A stretch of DNA of 6,398 bases from Desulfovibrionaceae bacterium (GTDB lineage Bacteria; Desulfobacterota; Desulfovibrionia; Desulfovibrionales; Desulfovibrionaceae): assembly GCA_030539415.1 (NCBI GenBank), contig JAUNSE010000118.1:1-6398 (forward strand). The letters are read 5' to 3'. The translations under genes were made by a program, and so were the position numbers. The notes beneath the pieces are model-generated. The model was not told the DNA's origin. It did no database searches and saw only the letters and a list, made by a program, of their open reading frames with translations. How positions within the stretch are numbered: position 1 is the first letter of the stretch; every line of letters begins with the position of its first letter. Positions 1-4,550 of this stretch are shown here, piece by piece.

Positions 1-6
1 TGCTGT

Positions 7-12
7 CCTCCT
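7..12 (-). promoter_or_regulatory. Shine-Dalgarno of a gene starting just outside the window
   Basis: On the minus strand the last bases of the window read AGGAGG followed by six bases (ACAGCA), and then the window ends. A start codon at the next position would have ideal spacing. A copy of the operon's hairpin module (75-160) lies upstream, as it does before the other genes. The leftward operon therefore probably continues past base 1. No coding sequence of that gene can be read here. Confidence 0.5.
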
Positions 13-74
13 GAAGTTGTTCTGCCCGATGCTGTGGAAGGGGCCGTCCCGTCTGTCCGGCCGGGTGCGCCGCC

Positions 75-160
75 TTCCATGAGTCCATGTGTACCGCTTT
101 CGGCATCCTTTTCGGTCGCCTGAAAGGCGACATTTTCAGGCTGCGCTATCTGCCCCTGCC
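75..160 (-). repeat. Hairpin repeat module, copy 1 (downstream of gene A)
   Basis: The core is GTCGCC-TTTCA-GGCGAC on the minus strand (115-131). As a 7-bp stem with a 3-base loop it can be read GTCGCCT/AGGCGAC. It starts 14 bases after the stop of gene A and shares the context GATAGCGCAGC before the hairpin, and CGAAAAGGAT, GACTCATGG and similar blocks after it, with copies 2 and 3. No T-run follows it on the minus strand, so it is not an ordinary intrinsic terminator for the operon. A role in mRNA processing or stability, protein binding, or recombination is possible but unproven. Confidence 0.75.
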
Positions 161-547
161 TTCGTTCTCACGCGCGAGCCCGATGGCTGTTCCGCCCGCC
201 GTCCCGGCAGGGGCCGCCTGCCTCGCGCGACCGGAGAGACGACTTCTGACAGCTTCGATGATGCCCCAACTCATTGAAACGACAAAGAGAACGAGAATAA
301 TGCCACCGGCGACAGCGCGCACCCCTGTCACGAGGTAGAAACCGATGACCGCGGCGATGGTCAGGGGGATGAGCAGGACGGTCATCTGAAAGCCGAAGAG
401 CACCTTCTTCCAGAGCGGCTCCGGAGCCGGCTTATCCGGCACGATGTCGATGACGTTCCCCCGCCGCTGCCAGCGCATTCCCTGGAAATGGCCCTGCTGC
501 CCGGCCCAGACGCTGTGTCTCGTCCTGTCGCCTGTCTGCTGTGTCAT
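146..547 (-). CDS. Gene A: small two-helix membrane protein of an unrecognised paralogous family
   Basis: The 133-aa protein starts MTQQ. This start was chosen because GGGGAGG lies seven bases upstream; the longer reading from 580 (MERT...) has no ribosome site. Two hydrophobic segments (about 50-72 and 77-98) are joined by a very short turn and followed by a basic stretch (RSRLSGRARQA, 101-111). This predicts an inner-membrane helical hairpin with both ends in the cytoplasm. Residues 33-50 carry IDI...APEPLWKKVL, shared with gene B, as are GVRAVAGG near 75-82 and the C-terminal peptide GLARENEGRGR. It is the shortest member of the set and lacks the Gln-rich region of B and C. There is no signal peptide and no known domain that I recognise, so function is unknown. 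Hairpin modules flank it on both sides. The reading frame is well supported by the paralogy; the biology is not. Confidence 0.85.
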   Translation of the reverse strand: MTQQTGDRTRHSVWAGQQGHFQGMRWQRRGNVIDIVPDKPAPEPLWKKVLFGFQMTVLLIPLTIAAVIGFYLVTGVRAVAGGIILVLFVVSMSWGIIEAVRSRLSGRARQAAPAGTAGGTAIGLARENEGRGR

Positions 548-588
548 GTTCTGCCTCCCCATATGATGCGTTCGTTCCATGAGGCCAT
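544..588 (-). promoter_or_regulatory. Possible 14-codon leader ORF overlapping the gene A start
   Basis: An ATG inside hairpin module copy 2 opens the 14-residue frame MASWNERIIWGGRT. Its TGA overlaps the gene A start as ATGA. The equivalent position before gene B opens a frame of the same length with the same W-N and I-W residues and the same overlap. This could allow translational coupling. It has no clear ribosome site, so it may only reflect the shared DNA sequence. Confidence 0.25.
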
Positions 589-663
589 GTCTACCGCTTC
601 CGGGATCCTTTTCGGTCGCCTGAAAGGCGACATTTTTGAGCTGCGCTATCTGCTCCCGCTGCC
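575..663 (-). repeat. Hairpin repeat module, copy 2 (between genes B and A)
   Basis: The stem-loop GTCGCC-TTTCA-GGCGAC occupies 615-631. Its left edge is 68 bases from the gene A start codon, the same distance as copy 3 from the gene B start. The module overlaps the last codons and TAG stop of gene B (GGGAGCAGATAGCG). It is most similar to copy 1, sharing the identical loop sequence and the flank CGAAAAGGAT on the minus strand. Confidence 0.8.
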
Positions 664-1656
664 GTCCTCATGCGCGCTCCCGGCGGAGGCGTGAGATCCG
701 GCAACGGCCCGACTGCCGGTCCCGTCCGAGGGGCCTTCGGCTGTTGCTTCCGCGGTCCCGGCAGCGCCCTCCGCCTGCTTCGCGCGCCTGGACAGACGAT
801 TCCTGATTTCTATGATGATGCCGCCGACAACCCCGCACGCGACGGCAACCATCATGAAGCCGCCGAGGACCATGCGCATCCCTACCAGACAGACACAGCC
901 GATGCATGCACCGACCAGTATGCCGAGGCACTCAAGGACATGGAGCACGTTTCTCCAGAACGGCTCCGGGGCCTTCTGTTTCTGCCCGATGTCTATGGTT
1001 TCGGGTTCGGTCTTTGTCTTGCCGGTCTTCCACCACTGCGCGCGCCTGGCCCGGGCAAAGAGCCGCTGCTCCGCCTCACTGAGGAGTTCCGCCGCGACCG
1101 CGGCCTTTTGAGATGCCGTGTTCCCGGCTCCGGTTTCGGCCTGCAGGGCGGAGGCGCTGTCCGCGGCACTGGTCCCGTCTGCCTGACCCTTGCGGTCGGC
1201 CGCGGGCTTCAGGCCGGCCTTCAGCCTGTCCATCGCCTCGCGGGGAGAGCGGGGCAGGTCCTGGCCCAGGTCCTTCAGCAGCCGGGAGACGGCAGCATCC
1301 CTGCGGGAGTGCGCGTCCTTGTCCTCAACCCGGGCTTGGGAGGTCTCGGCCTGACCGGGCTGTTCGGTGCGGATGGCCTGTTCGGTCTGGCAGGCCTGAG
1401 CGGCCGGCTCGGCCTGAGCGTTCTGTTCGATCTGCCCGGGCTGTTCGGACTGTGCGGTCTGTTCAGCCTGTCCGCTGCCGGTCCCGCTGTTCTCACCGGC
1501 GCTCTTGCGGCCCGACGTCCATCTCTCCAGCTTCTCGCGCGTGCCGGCCATCTTCCCGGGGAGGCGGTCAAGAAGGCCGGCCATGCGGGAGGCGGTGCCG
1601 CCGGTGTTGGTGCTGTCGTTGCTGTCGTTGGTATTGTCGGAAGTCTTCTGTGTCAT
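646..1656 (-). CDS. Gene B: Gln-rich, two-helix membrane protein, paralog of gene A
   Basis: This 336-aa protein starts MTQK; GGAG lies nine bases upstream, while the longer MERT start at 1689 lacks a ribosome site. The N-terminus is polar and rich in Asn, Asp, Ser and Thr. Residues about 61-107 form a low-complexity region with Gln at almost every third position. A charged, probably helical part follows (118-155 and 185-210). The C-terminal module matches gene A: IDIGQKQKAPEPFW (221-234), two hydrophobic helices (about 236-260 and 262-283), RNRLSRRAKQA (285-295), a Gly/Ala/Ser tail and the end GSAHEDGSGSR. Basic residues on both sides of the helices suggest a membrane hairpin with a long cytoplasmic N-terminal arm. 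Function is unknown. The arm looks like a disordered or fibrous spacer, or an interaction region. Confidence 0.85.
   Translation of the reverse strand: MTQKTSDNTNDSNDSTNTGGTASRMAGLLDRLPGKMAGTREKLERWTSGRKSAGENSGTGSGQAEQTAQSEQPGQIEQNAQAEPAAQACQTEQAIRTEQPGQAETSQARVEDKDAHSRRDAAVSRLLKDLGQDLPRSPREAMDRLKAGLKPAADRKGQADGTSAADSASALQAETGAGNTASQKAAVAAELLSEAEQRLFARARRAQWWKTGKTKTEPETIDIGQKQKAPEPFWRNVLHVLECLGILVGACIGCVCLVGMRMVLGGFMMVAVACGVVGGIIIEIRNRLSRRAKQAEGAAGTAEATAEGPSDGTGSRAVAGSHASAGSAHEDGSGSR
1351..1467 (-). repeat. Degenerate 9/18-bp tandem repeat encoding Gln-periodic region of gene B
   Basis: Codons 64-102 of gene B are built of triplets ending in Gln (AEQ, TAQ, SEQ, PGQ, IEQ, NAQ and so on). From residue 63 to 102 Gln is at every third position except 84 (Pro) and 96 (Arg), each one base change away from Gln. 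Many units alternate as xEQ-xxQ, which gives an 18-bp higher-order unit. The pattern suggests expansion by slippage followed by drift. Confidence 0.75.
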
Positions 1657-1697
1657 CTGATGTTTCTCCATATGCGGTGTGCGTTCCATGCCTTCAT
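1653..1697 (-). promoter_or_regulatory. Possible 14-codon leader ORF overlapping the gene B start
   Basis: The frame MKAWNAHRIWRNIR starts in module copy 3 and ends in a TGA that overlaps the gene B start codon as ATGA. Length, W-N at residues 4-5, I-W at residues 9-10 and the overlap match the leader before gene A. No strong ribosome site precedes it. Confidence 0.25.
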
Positions 1698-1767
1698 GTC
1701 TACCGTTTGCGGGGCCGGTTTCGGTCGCCTGCCGGGCGACATTTTCGAGTCCCGCTATCGGCTCCCG
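1684..1767 (-). repeat. Hairpin repeat module, copy 3 (before gene B)
   Basis: The stem-loop GTCGCC-CGGCA-GGCGAC lies at 1724-1740, 68 bases before the gene B start. A 25-base core (1722-1746) is identical to copy 4 (3059-3083), while the flank toward gene B matches copies 1 and 2. The loop differs from copies 1 and 2 while both stem arms are conserved, which argues that the inverted repeat itself is under constraint. Confidence 0.8.
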
Positions 1768-1874
1768 TTCCTTTCGTCAGACGCGCTCCCGTCCGCGGTC
1801 TCTTCGCCATTCCCTGCGGCGGTCCTGCCAGCGGAGCCCGCAGCGGTGCCGGACTCGCCGGCAGTCTGCCCGCT
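1755..1874 (-). pseudogene. In-frame C-terminal tail after the amber stop of gene C
   Basis: After the TAG of gene C (1875-1877) the same frame stays open for 39 codons and ends at TAG 1755-1757. The tail is rich in Gly, Ala, Ser, Thr and Glu. It ends GSASDERNGSR, to be compared with GSAHEDGSGSR in gene B and GLARENEGRGR in gene A. At DNA level GGGAGCGCG and GGGAGC-N-GATAGCG are shared with the gene B end, and the stop sits at the same distance from the hairpin module. This is therefore a real paralogous C-terminus. It was either cut off from gene C by a nonsense mutation or left over from a deleted neighbouring paralog. TAG is the normal stop of genes A and B, the 37-aa peptide and the OsmC gene, so recoding is unlikely. 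Confidence 0.65.
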
Positions 1875-2459
1875 CTAATGTCCACGGTTTCGGGAGGCCT
1901 TGCGGGCTTCCATCTCGGCGACAAACCATCCGCCATGAGCCTTGCGCAGGAGGAGGCGCAGCCGTATCCAGGCGGCCAGGCGCCGGGGGAGACCCAGCAG
2001 ATAGCCCGCAAGGCAGGCAAGAAGCCAGCCGATGGCTATGACAAGGCCCGTGACGCGGGTGACCATGTAGCCGAAGAGCTCGACCAGGCCGCCGGCAAGA
2101 AAGCCCAGCACGGCGGCAGCCCTGTTCCAGATCCTGGCGGGCAGACGGTCCGACTCGACAGCCAGCATCGCGCCCAGGGTCCACTTCAGGGACGACGCCC
2201 TCCAGGTGAGCACAAGAAGGGCCTGGGGAATGCTGAGGAAGAACTCGCTCAGGGACATGGGCTCCTCGGTCTGCGCACCCTGGGTGCGGCTCTCTTCCGT
2301 GCCGGCCTGGTCGGTGGCCTGGTCAGGGGCCTGCCCGCCGGTCTGCTCATTGGTCTGGGCACTGCCCTGTTCGCTGGTTTGCTCGCTGGTCTGCTCACTG
2401 CCGTTCATGCCGGCATTGCCGCTGACATTGCTGCTGTCGTTTCTGCTTTCCTGGGTCAT
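1875..2459 (-). CDS. Gene C: Gln-repeat, two-helix membrane protein, apparently C-terminally truncated
   Basis: This 194-aa protein starts MTQE; GGAG lies eight bases upstream, so the longer MYRQ start at 2489 is not needed. Residues 22-53 are eight tetrapeptides with Gln in the second position (EQTS, EQTS, EQGS, AQTN and so on). A segment SLSEFFLSIPQALLVLTW (69-86) is moderately hydrophobic. Two membrane helices follow at about 113-134 and 136-158, then a basic region (RRLAAWIRLRLLLRK). It shares the layout, start peptide and Gln bias of gene B, but its membrane part is not obviously alignable with A or B. The last residues, about 179-194, coincide with what looks like a decayed hairpin module. 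The TAG stop is followed in frame by a paralog-type tail (1755-1874), so the present C-terminus may not be the ancestral one. Function is unknown. Confidence 0.8.
   Translation of the reverse strand: MTQESRNDSSNVSGNAGMNGSEQTSEQTSEQGSAQTNEQTGGQAPDQATDQAGTEESRTQGAQTEEPMSLSEFFLSIPQALLVLTWRASSLKWTLGAMLAVESDRLPARIWNRAAAVLGFLAGGLVELFGYMVTRVTGLVIAIGWLLACLAGYLLGLPRRLAAWIRLRLLLRKAHGGWFVAEMEARKASRNRGH
1876..1923 (-). repeat. Possible decayed hairpin module inside the 3' end of gene C
   Basis: Aligned without gaps to copy 2 from its ATG, 28 of 46 positions match. They include GGCGACA at one end and ATGTC-N-AC at the other (plus-strand sense), and the distance between these two blocks (39 bases) is the same as in copy 3. 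Only one hairpin arm remains (GTCGCC on the minus strand); the other arm is altered. The alignment was found by eye, so it is suggestive rather than proven. Confidence 0.4.
2301..2396 (-). repeat. 12-bp tandem repeat encoding xQxx units in gene C
   Basis: Eight consecutive 12-base units encode residues 22-53. The first two units (GAGCAGACCAGC and GAGCAAACCAGC) are nearly identical, and later ones drift while keeping the Gln codon. Units of this kind can change in number by slippage without shifting the frame. Confidence 0.8.
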
Positions 2460-2504
2460 CTCGTGTTCTCCATTTGTCTGTCTGTACACTTTGTTCTCCG
2501 ACCT

Positions 2505-2528
2505 GTTTTCTCTGTTCAGTTTTCTCTG
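2505..2528 (-). repeat. Paired 10-bp direct repeat in the leader of gene C
   Basis: CAGAGAAAAC occurs twice with a 14-base period (minus strand), about 45-70 bases before the gene C start. It could be a protein-binding or leader element, but nothing else supports a function. On its upstream side lies a GC-rich inverted repeat CCCGCCG/CGGCGGG near 2547-2572 and a run of nine G at 2570-2578 (plus strand). There is no T-tract after the hairpin on the minus strand. Confidence 0.4.
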
Positions 2529-2590
2529 ACAGGCTCGCCGCCCCCGCCCGCCGGGGACTCTTCCGCGGCGGGGGGGGGAAAAGTCCGGCC

Positions 2591-2704
2591 CTAGCGCACG
2601 GCGCGCTCGAGGCGGGCGGCGAGAAGCTCGGCCGCCTTCGCGATGACGATGGGGGCGATGGTCTGCAGGGCGATGGGGGCGAGGCGGAGAAGAAGAGCGG
2701 GCAT
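2591..2704 (-). CDS. 37-aa amphipathic small peptide
   Basis: The frame encodes MPALLLRLAPIALQTIAPIV followed by a segment rich in Ala, Leu and Glu that ends RLERAVR, with a TAG stop. AAGGA lies eight bases upstream of the ATG, which supports translation. The N-terminal 20 residues are hydrophobic and the C-terminal half looks like an amphipathic helix with alternating charges, so the peptide probably sits in or on the inner membrane. It lies 61 bases downstream of the 77-aa gene and 131 bases upstream of gene C on the same strand. A small toxin, an assembly peptide or a regulator of the neighbouring membrane proteins are all possible. I recognise no family, and a gene this short could be spurious, but start signal, composition and position agree. 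Confidence 0.6.
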   Translation of the reverse strand: MPALLLRLAPIALQTIAPIVIAKAAELLAARLERAVR

Positions 2705-2717
2705 GATGGTGTTCCTT

Positions 2718-2732
2718 GCCGGCGCTGCCGGC
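2718..2732 (-). promoter_or_regulatory. Hairpin directly upstream of the 37-aa peptide ribosome site
   Basis: GCCGGC-AGC-GCCGGC forms a 6-bp GC-only stem with a 3-base loop, ending right before AAGGA. It may shield or expose the ribosome site or mark an mRNA processing point between the 77-aa gene and the peptide. Confidence 0.45.
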
Positions 2733-2765
2733 GAAATTGGGGATGAAGCGTGTCGTATCAAGTGG

Positions 2766-2999
2766 TTACCACAGCGAGGTGATGAAGAAGGGCGGAATCC
2801 AGAAGACGAGGCCCGAGGCGAGGCCCCGCGCGGCGCTCTTCAGCAGGGCGCGCGAGAGACCGGCCGCAGCGGCGCGGCTGGCAAGGTTGATTTCGTCAAG
2901 CAGGTCCTCCGCTTCCTCCGAGCCGCAGAGGGCGCCAAGACCGTCGGGGCTTTCGAAGCCGCTGTCCGTGCCGAAAAAAGTGTCCGCGGTGGCCTGCAT
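2766..2999 (-). CDS. 77-aa protein with acidic N-terminus and hydrophobic C-terminus, first gene of the leftward operon
   Basis: The start at 2999 (MQATADTFFG) is chosen because GGGAGGA lies seven to eight bases upstream; a start five codons earlier would overlap that ribosome site. Residues 1-40 are acidic (CGSEEAEDLLDEINLA at 25-40). Residues 41-62 form a likely amphipathic helix (SRAAAAGLSRALLKSAARGL), and residues 61-77 are hydrophobic and end WIPPFFITSLW. The layout of an acidic leader-like part followed by a cationic and hydrophobic part is reminiscent of precursor peptides or small membrane effectors. No cleavage motif or modification gene is seen, so this is only a resemblance. It is preceded by hairpin module copy 4 and followed by the 37-aa peptide. 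The stop is TAA, unlike the TAG used by most neighbours. Family not recognised. Confidence 0.7.
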   Translation of the reverse strand: MQATADTFFGTDSGFESPDGLGALCGSEEAEDLLDEINLASRAAAAGLSRALLKSAARGLASGLVFWIPPFFITSLW

Positions 3000-3058
3000 T
3001 GTGATTCCTCCCATGTGGTGTGCCGTTGTTCCGTTTGTGCCAGATATGCCGGCTGGCG

Positions 3059-3104
3059 CGGTCGCCTGCCGGGCGACATTTTCAAGCCCTCATATCCGGC
3101 CCCT
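3059..3104 (-). repeat. Hairpin repeat module, copy 4 (before the 77-aa gene)
   Basis: The stem-loop GTCGCC-CGGCA-GGCGAC is at 3061-3077, 62 bases before the start of the 77-aa gene. The 25-base core is identical to copy 3. The upstream flank (GGGGCCGGATATGAGGG) resembles the gene-end flank GGAGCCGATAGCGGG of copy 3, although no gene end is visible here. On the downstream side it diverges from the other copies. Confidence 0.75.
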
Positions 3105-3134
3105 AAGCGGAACCGTCCTGCCGCCCCTCCTTCA

Positions 3135-3150
3135 GGCCGCTCTGGCGGCC
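3135..3150 (-). promoter_or_regulatory. Leader hairpin upstream of module copy 4
   Basis: GGCCGC and GCGGCC form a perfect 6-bp stem with a 4-base loop, flanked by partly complementary CCCTCCTT and AAGGG. It lies in the presumed long 5' leader of the operon, between the candidate promoter and the 77-aa gene. No T-run follows on either strand. Confidence 0.35.
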
Positions 3151-3202
3151 GCGCCAGGGAAGGGCAGTCAGGCGGGTGTTCCGGATGGAACTCCCTCATG
3201 GG

Positions 3203-3233
3203 ATAAAAATGTGCAGGTATCATATTTTGTCAA
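3203..3233 (-). promoter_or_regulatory. Candidate promoter of the leftward operon
   Basis: The minus strand carries a perfect -35 hexamer TTGACA (3228-3233) in the only AT-rich stretch upstream of the 77-aa gene. The best -10-like hexamer downstream is TTTTAT (3203-3208, 19-base spacing), which is a long spacing. TATGAT (3219-3224) is a better -10 but has no good partner. Transcription from here would give a leader of roughly 200 bases containing two hairpins. Confidence 0.4.
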
Positions 3234-3244
3234 CATATGTGACA
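3228..3244. promoter_or_regulatory. Dyad TGTCA-N7-TGACA, candidate operator in the divergent intergenic region
   Basis: Five-base inverted arms enclose ACATATG, and ACATATGT (3233-3240) is itself a perfect palindrome. The dyad overlaps the TTGACA hexamer of the candidate minus-strand promoter and lies between two divergent transcription units. Binding here could therefore repress the leftward operon or affect both sides. The cognate regulator cannot be named. Confidence 0.4.
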
Positions 3245-3354
3245 CCAGAATTTTTAAAATTGAATTTCCCGTTTGCCGAGAGATCCGGGCGACAGACTGC
3301 TTTTTGCCCTGATCTCAACAGGCTGCGTGCCGGCTGGCTCCCGTCCGCTTAGGA

Positions 3355-3366
3355 ATCTGGCCAGAT
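3355..3366. promoter_or_regulatory. 12-bp perfect palindrome upstream of the exported ankyrin gene
   Basis: ATCTGGCCAGAT lies about 130 bases before the start at 3498. A weak -10-like TACGAT is found at 3411-3416 without a convincing -35. The palindrome may be an operator, but no second site is seen in the window. Confidence 0.3.
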
Positions 3367-3497
3367 CGGCAGGGAGCCGCGCGTCCCTTTCGGTTTGCGC
3401 CCGCTTTCTGTACGATACGCCCGCAAAACGCCGGCACCCGCCGCGCGGCCATGACACACGCGCACCTGACTGCCGGCGCTGCCGGAGGGGAGTTTCC

Positions 3498-4331
3498 ATG
3501 AAAAGACTGCTGATCGCGTCCGCCTGCCTGCTGTGCCTGTTTACCTCAGTGCCCGAAGCCCAGGGCGGGTTCAATACAATCGAGCCGGCGCGCATGGCCA
3601 CGCCGCTGATACAGGCGGCGGAAGAGGGGGATGCCGACGCTGTCCGAAGCCTGCTGAAGAACGGCGCCGACCCGAACGACACAGACATCTTCGGCGGCAC
3701 GGCCCTGATACGCGCAGCCCGGAACGGAAACATCGAGATTGCCGGGCTGCTGCTGGCCCACGGCGCCGATGTGAACGCGCCCATCGAAGGGGCGAACAGA
3801 ACCACTCCCCTGATGTACGCTGTCTCCAATGGAAACACCGGCATGGTCAGGCTGCTGCTGGAACACGGCGCCGACGTGAACGACCGCGACGCCTCGTGGC
3901 GGGATGCCATGGGGCAGGGCGTCGGAGATGTCGAAATTGCCGGACTGCTCCTGGAGCATGGCGGCGGTTTCAGCGCGGGCGGATGCGGCGTGATGTACCG
4001 CGCCGCCTGCAGCGACCAGATGGACATGCTCGAAGTGCTGCTGGCCCATGGCGGGCAGGTCTGCAGGGGAAGCCTGGAGGGAGCGGCGCACGGGACGGGC
4101 GAGGCGCTCGGGCTCCTGCTGGCGCGGGGCATGGATGTCAATGCCAGGAAAGCGGACGGCCGCACGGCGCTGATGACTGCCGCCGAACTGGGCCGCGCCG
4201 ACATGGCCGGACTGCTGCTTTCGCACGGCGCCGATGCCGGGCTGCAGGACAGGGAGGGCAGAACGGCGCTGATGTTTGCTGTCCGGGGAAAGCATGCGGA
4301 GGTCGTCCGCCTGCTCTCTCCGCAGGACTGA
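3498..4331 (+). CDS. Exported ankyrin-repeat protein
   Basis: The 277-aa protein starts MKRLL; GGAGGGGAG lies about five bases upstream. An in-frame TTG at 3273 would add an uncharged leader with no ribosome site and hide the signal peptide. Residues 1-24 form a Sec-type signal peptide (basic start, core LLIASACLLCLF, small residues near AQGG), so the protein probably acts in the periplasm or cell envelope. About seven ankyrin units follow from residue 34. Clear ones are at 34-66, 67-100 and 102-131 (TPLMYAV, LLLEHGADVN), and at 221-253 and 254-277. The units between about 132 and 220 are degenerate: Trp/Met/Gln-rich residues replace the usual TALxxAA start, and one lacks the His of GADVN-type turns. 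Ankyrin repeats bind protein partners, here unknown. It is divergent from the leftward operon. Confidence 0.93.
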   Translation: MKRLLIASACLLCLFTSVPEAQGGFNTIEPARMATPLIQAAEEGDADAVRSLLKNGADPNDTDIFGGTALIRAARNGNIEIAGLLLAHGADVNAPIEGANRTTPLMYAVSNGNTGMVRLLLEHGADVNDRDASWRDAMGQGVGDVEIAGLLLEHGGGFSAGGCGVMYRAACSDQMDMLEVLLAHGGQVCRGSLEGAAHGTGEALGLLLARGMDVNARKADGRTALMTAAELGRADMAGLLLSHGADAGLQDREGRTALMFAVRGKHAEVVRLLSPQD

Positions 4332-4334
4332 CAG

Positions 4335-4373
4335 GCGCTCCGCGCCGGGCACCCGCCGTCTCCGGCGGAGCGC
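4335..4373 (+). terminator. GC-rich hairpin right after the exported ankyrin gene
   Basis: GCGCTCCGC (4335-4343) and GCGGAGCGC (4365-4373) form a perfect 9-bp stem that begins four bases after the TGA. The 21-base loop can pair internally. No T-run follows, so this is either a weak or factor-assisted terminator or a 3'-end stabilising structure. The canonical signal lies further on at 4551-4595. Confidence 0.4.
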
Positions 4374-4425
4374 ACTGCAGACCGGTGTTACGTGGAGCGT
4401 GTGCGCTTGAAGGGAGAGCATCAAT

Positions 4426-4440
4426 CCGAGTTGAAGCAAG
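4426..4440 (+). repeat. Dispersed copy of the right-edge repeat
   Basis: CCGAGTTGAAGCAA (4426-4439) is identical to the entry of the tandem repeat at 6265. GGAGCGTG also lies about 30 bases upstream in both places (4394 and 6235), with CTTGAA in between. The two copies flank the ankyrin-OsmC operon in direct orientation. Confidence 0.5.
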
Positions 4441-4550
4441 CCTGGTTTATGTCAACTGGACTTGAAGGAGGACGGAGTCGGTCGGGGGCTCTCAGGGAGC
4501 GCACGCTTGATGGGTGCCTGTTTTAACTCGTACTATCAAGTGGATAGAGA

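Noticed and set aside
115..131. Module hairpin as an intrinsic terminator
   Set aside because: The T-rich bases (ATTTT) lie after the hairpin only on the plus strand, opposite to the genes. On the transcribed strand no T-run follows.
75..1767. Integron attC sites between gene cassettes
   Set aside because: The layout of gene followed by palindromic element is cassette-like, but the GTTRRRY/RYYYAAC core sites are absent and no integrase is present.
1875..1877. Amber codon read as pyrrolysine or otherwise recoded
   Set aside because: TAG is used as the ordinary stop by genes A and B, the 37-aa peptide and the OsmC gene, and no recoding element was seen.
670..1878. Long plus-strand open frame (402 codons) opposite gene B
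   Set aside because: Its Gly-Leu-Phe repeats are just the complement of the Gln-repeat codons of gene B, and there is no start signal.
1113..2594. Long plus-strand open frame (493 codons) across genes B and C
   Set aside because: It is a GC-rich shadow. The minus-strand genes have ribosome sites, paralogy and membrane-protein composition, while the plus frame is an Arg/Pro/Ser/Gly-rich low-complexity product.
2840..3223. Minus-strand open frame (127 codons) in the operon leader
   Set aside because: It runs through the hairpin module and the 77-aa gene in another frame. The product is Pro/Arg-rich with no family resemblance.
3273..3497. Upstream TTG start extending the exported ankyrin protein
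   Set aside because: It has no ribosome site and would bury the obvious signal peptide that follows a good Shine-Dalgarno.
3254..4375. Minus-strand open frame opposite the exported ankyrin gene
   Set aside because: It is antisense to clear ankyrin repeats and gives a Ser/Pro/Arg-rich product with no ribosome site.
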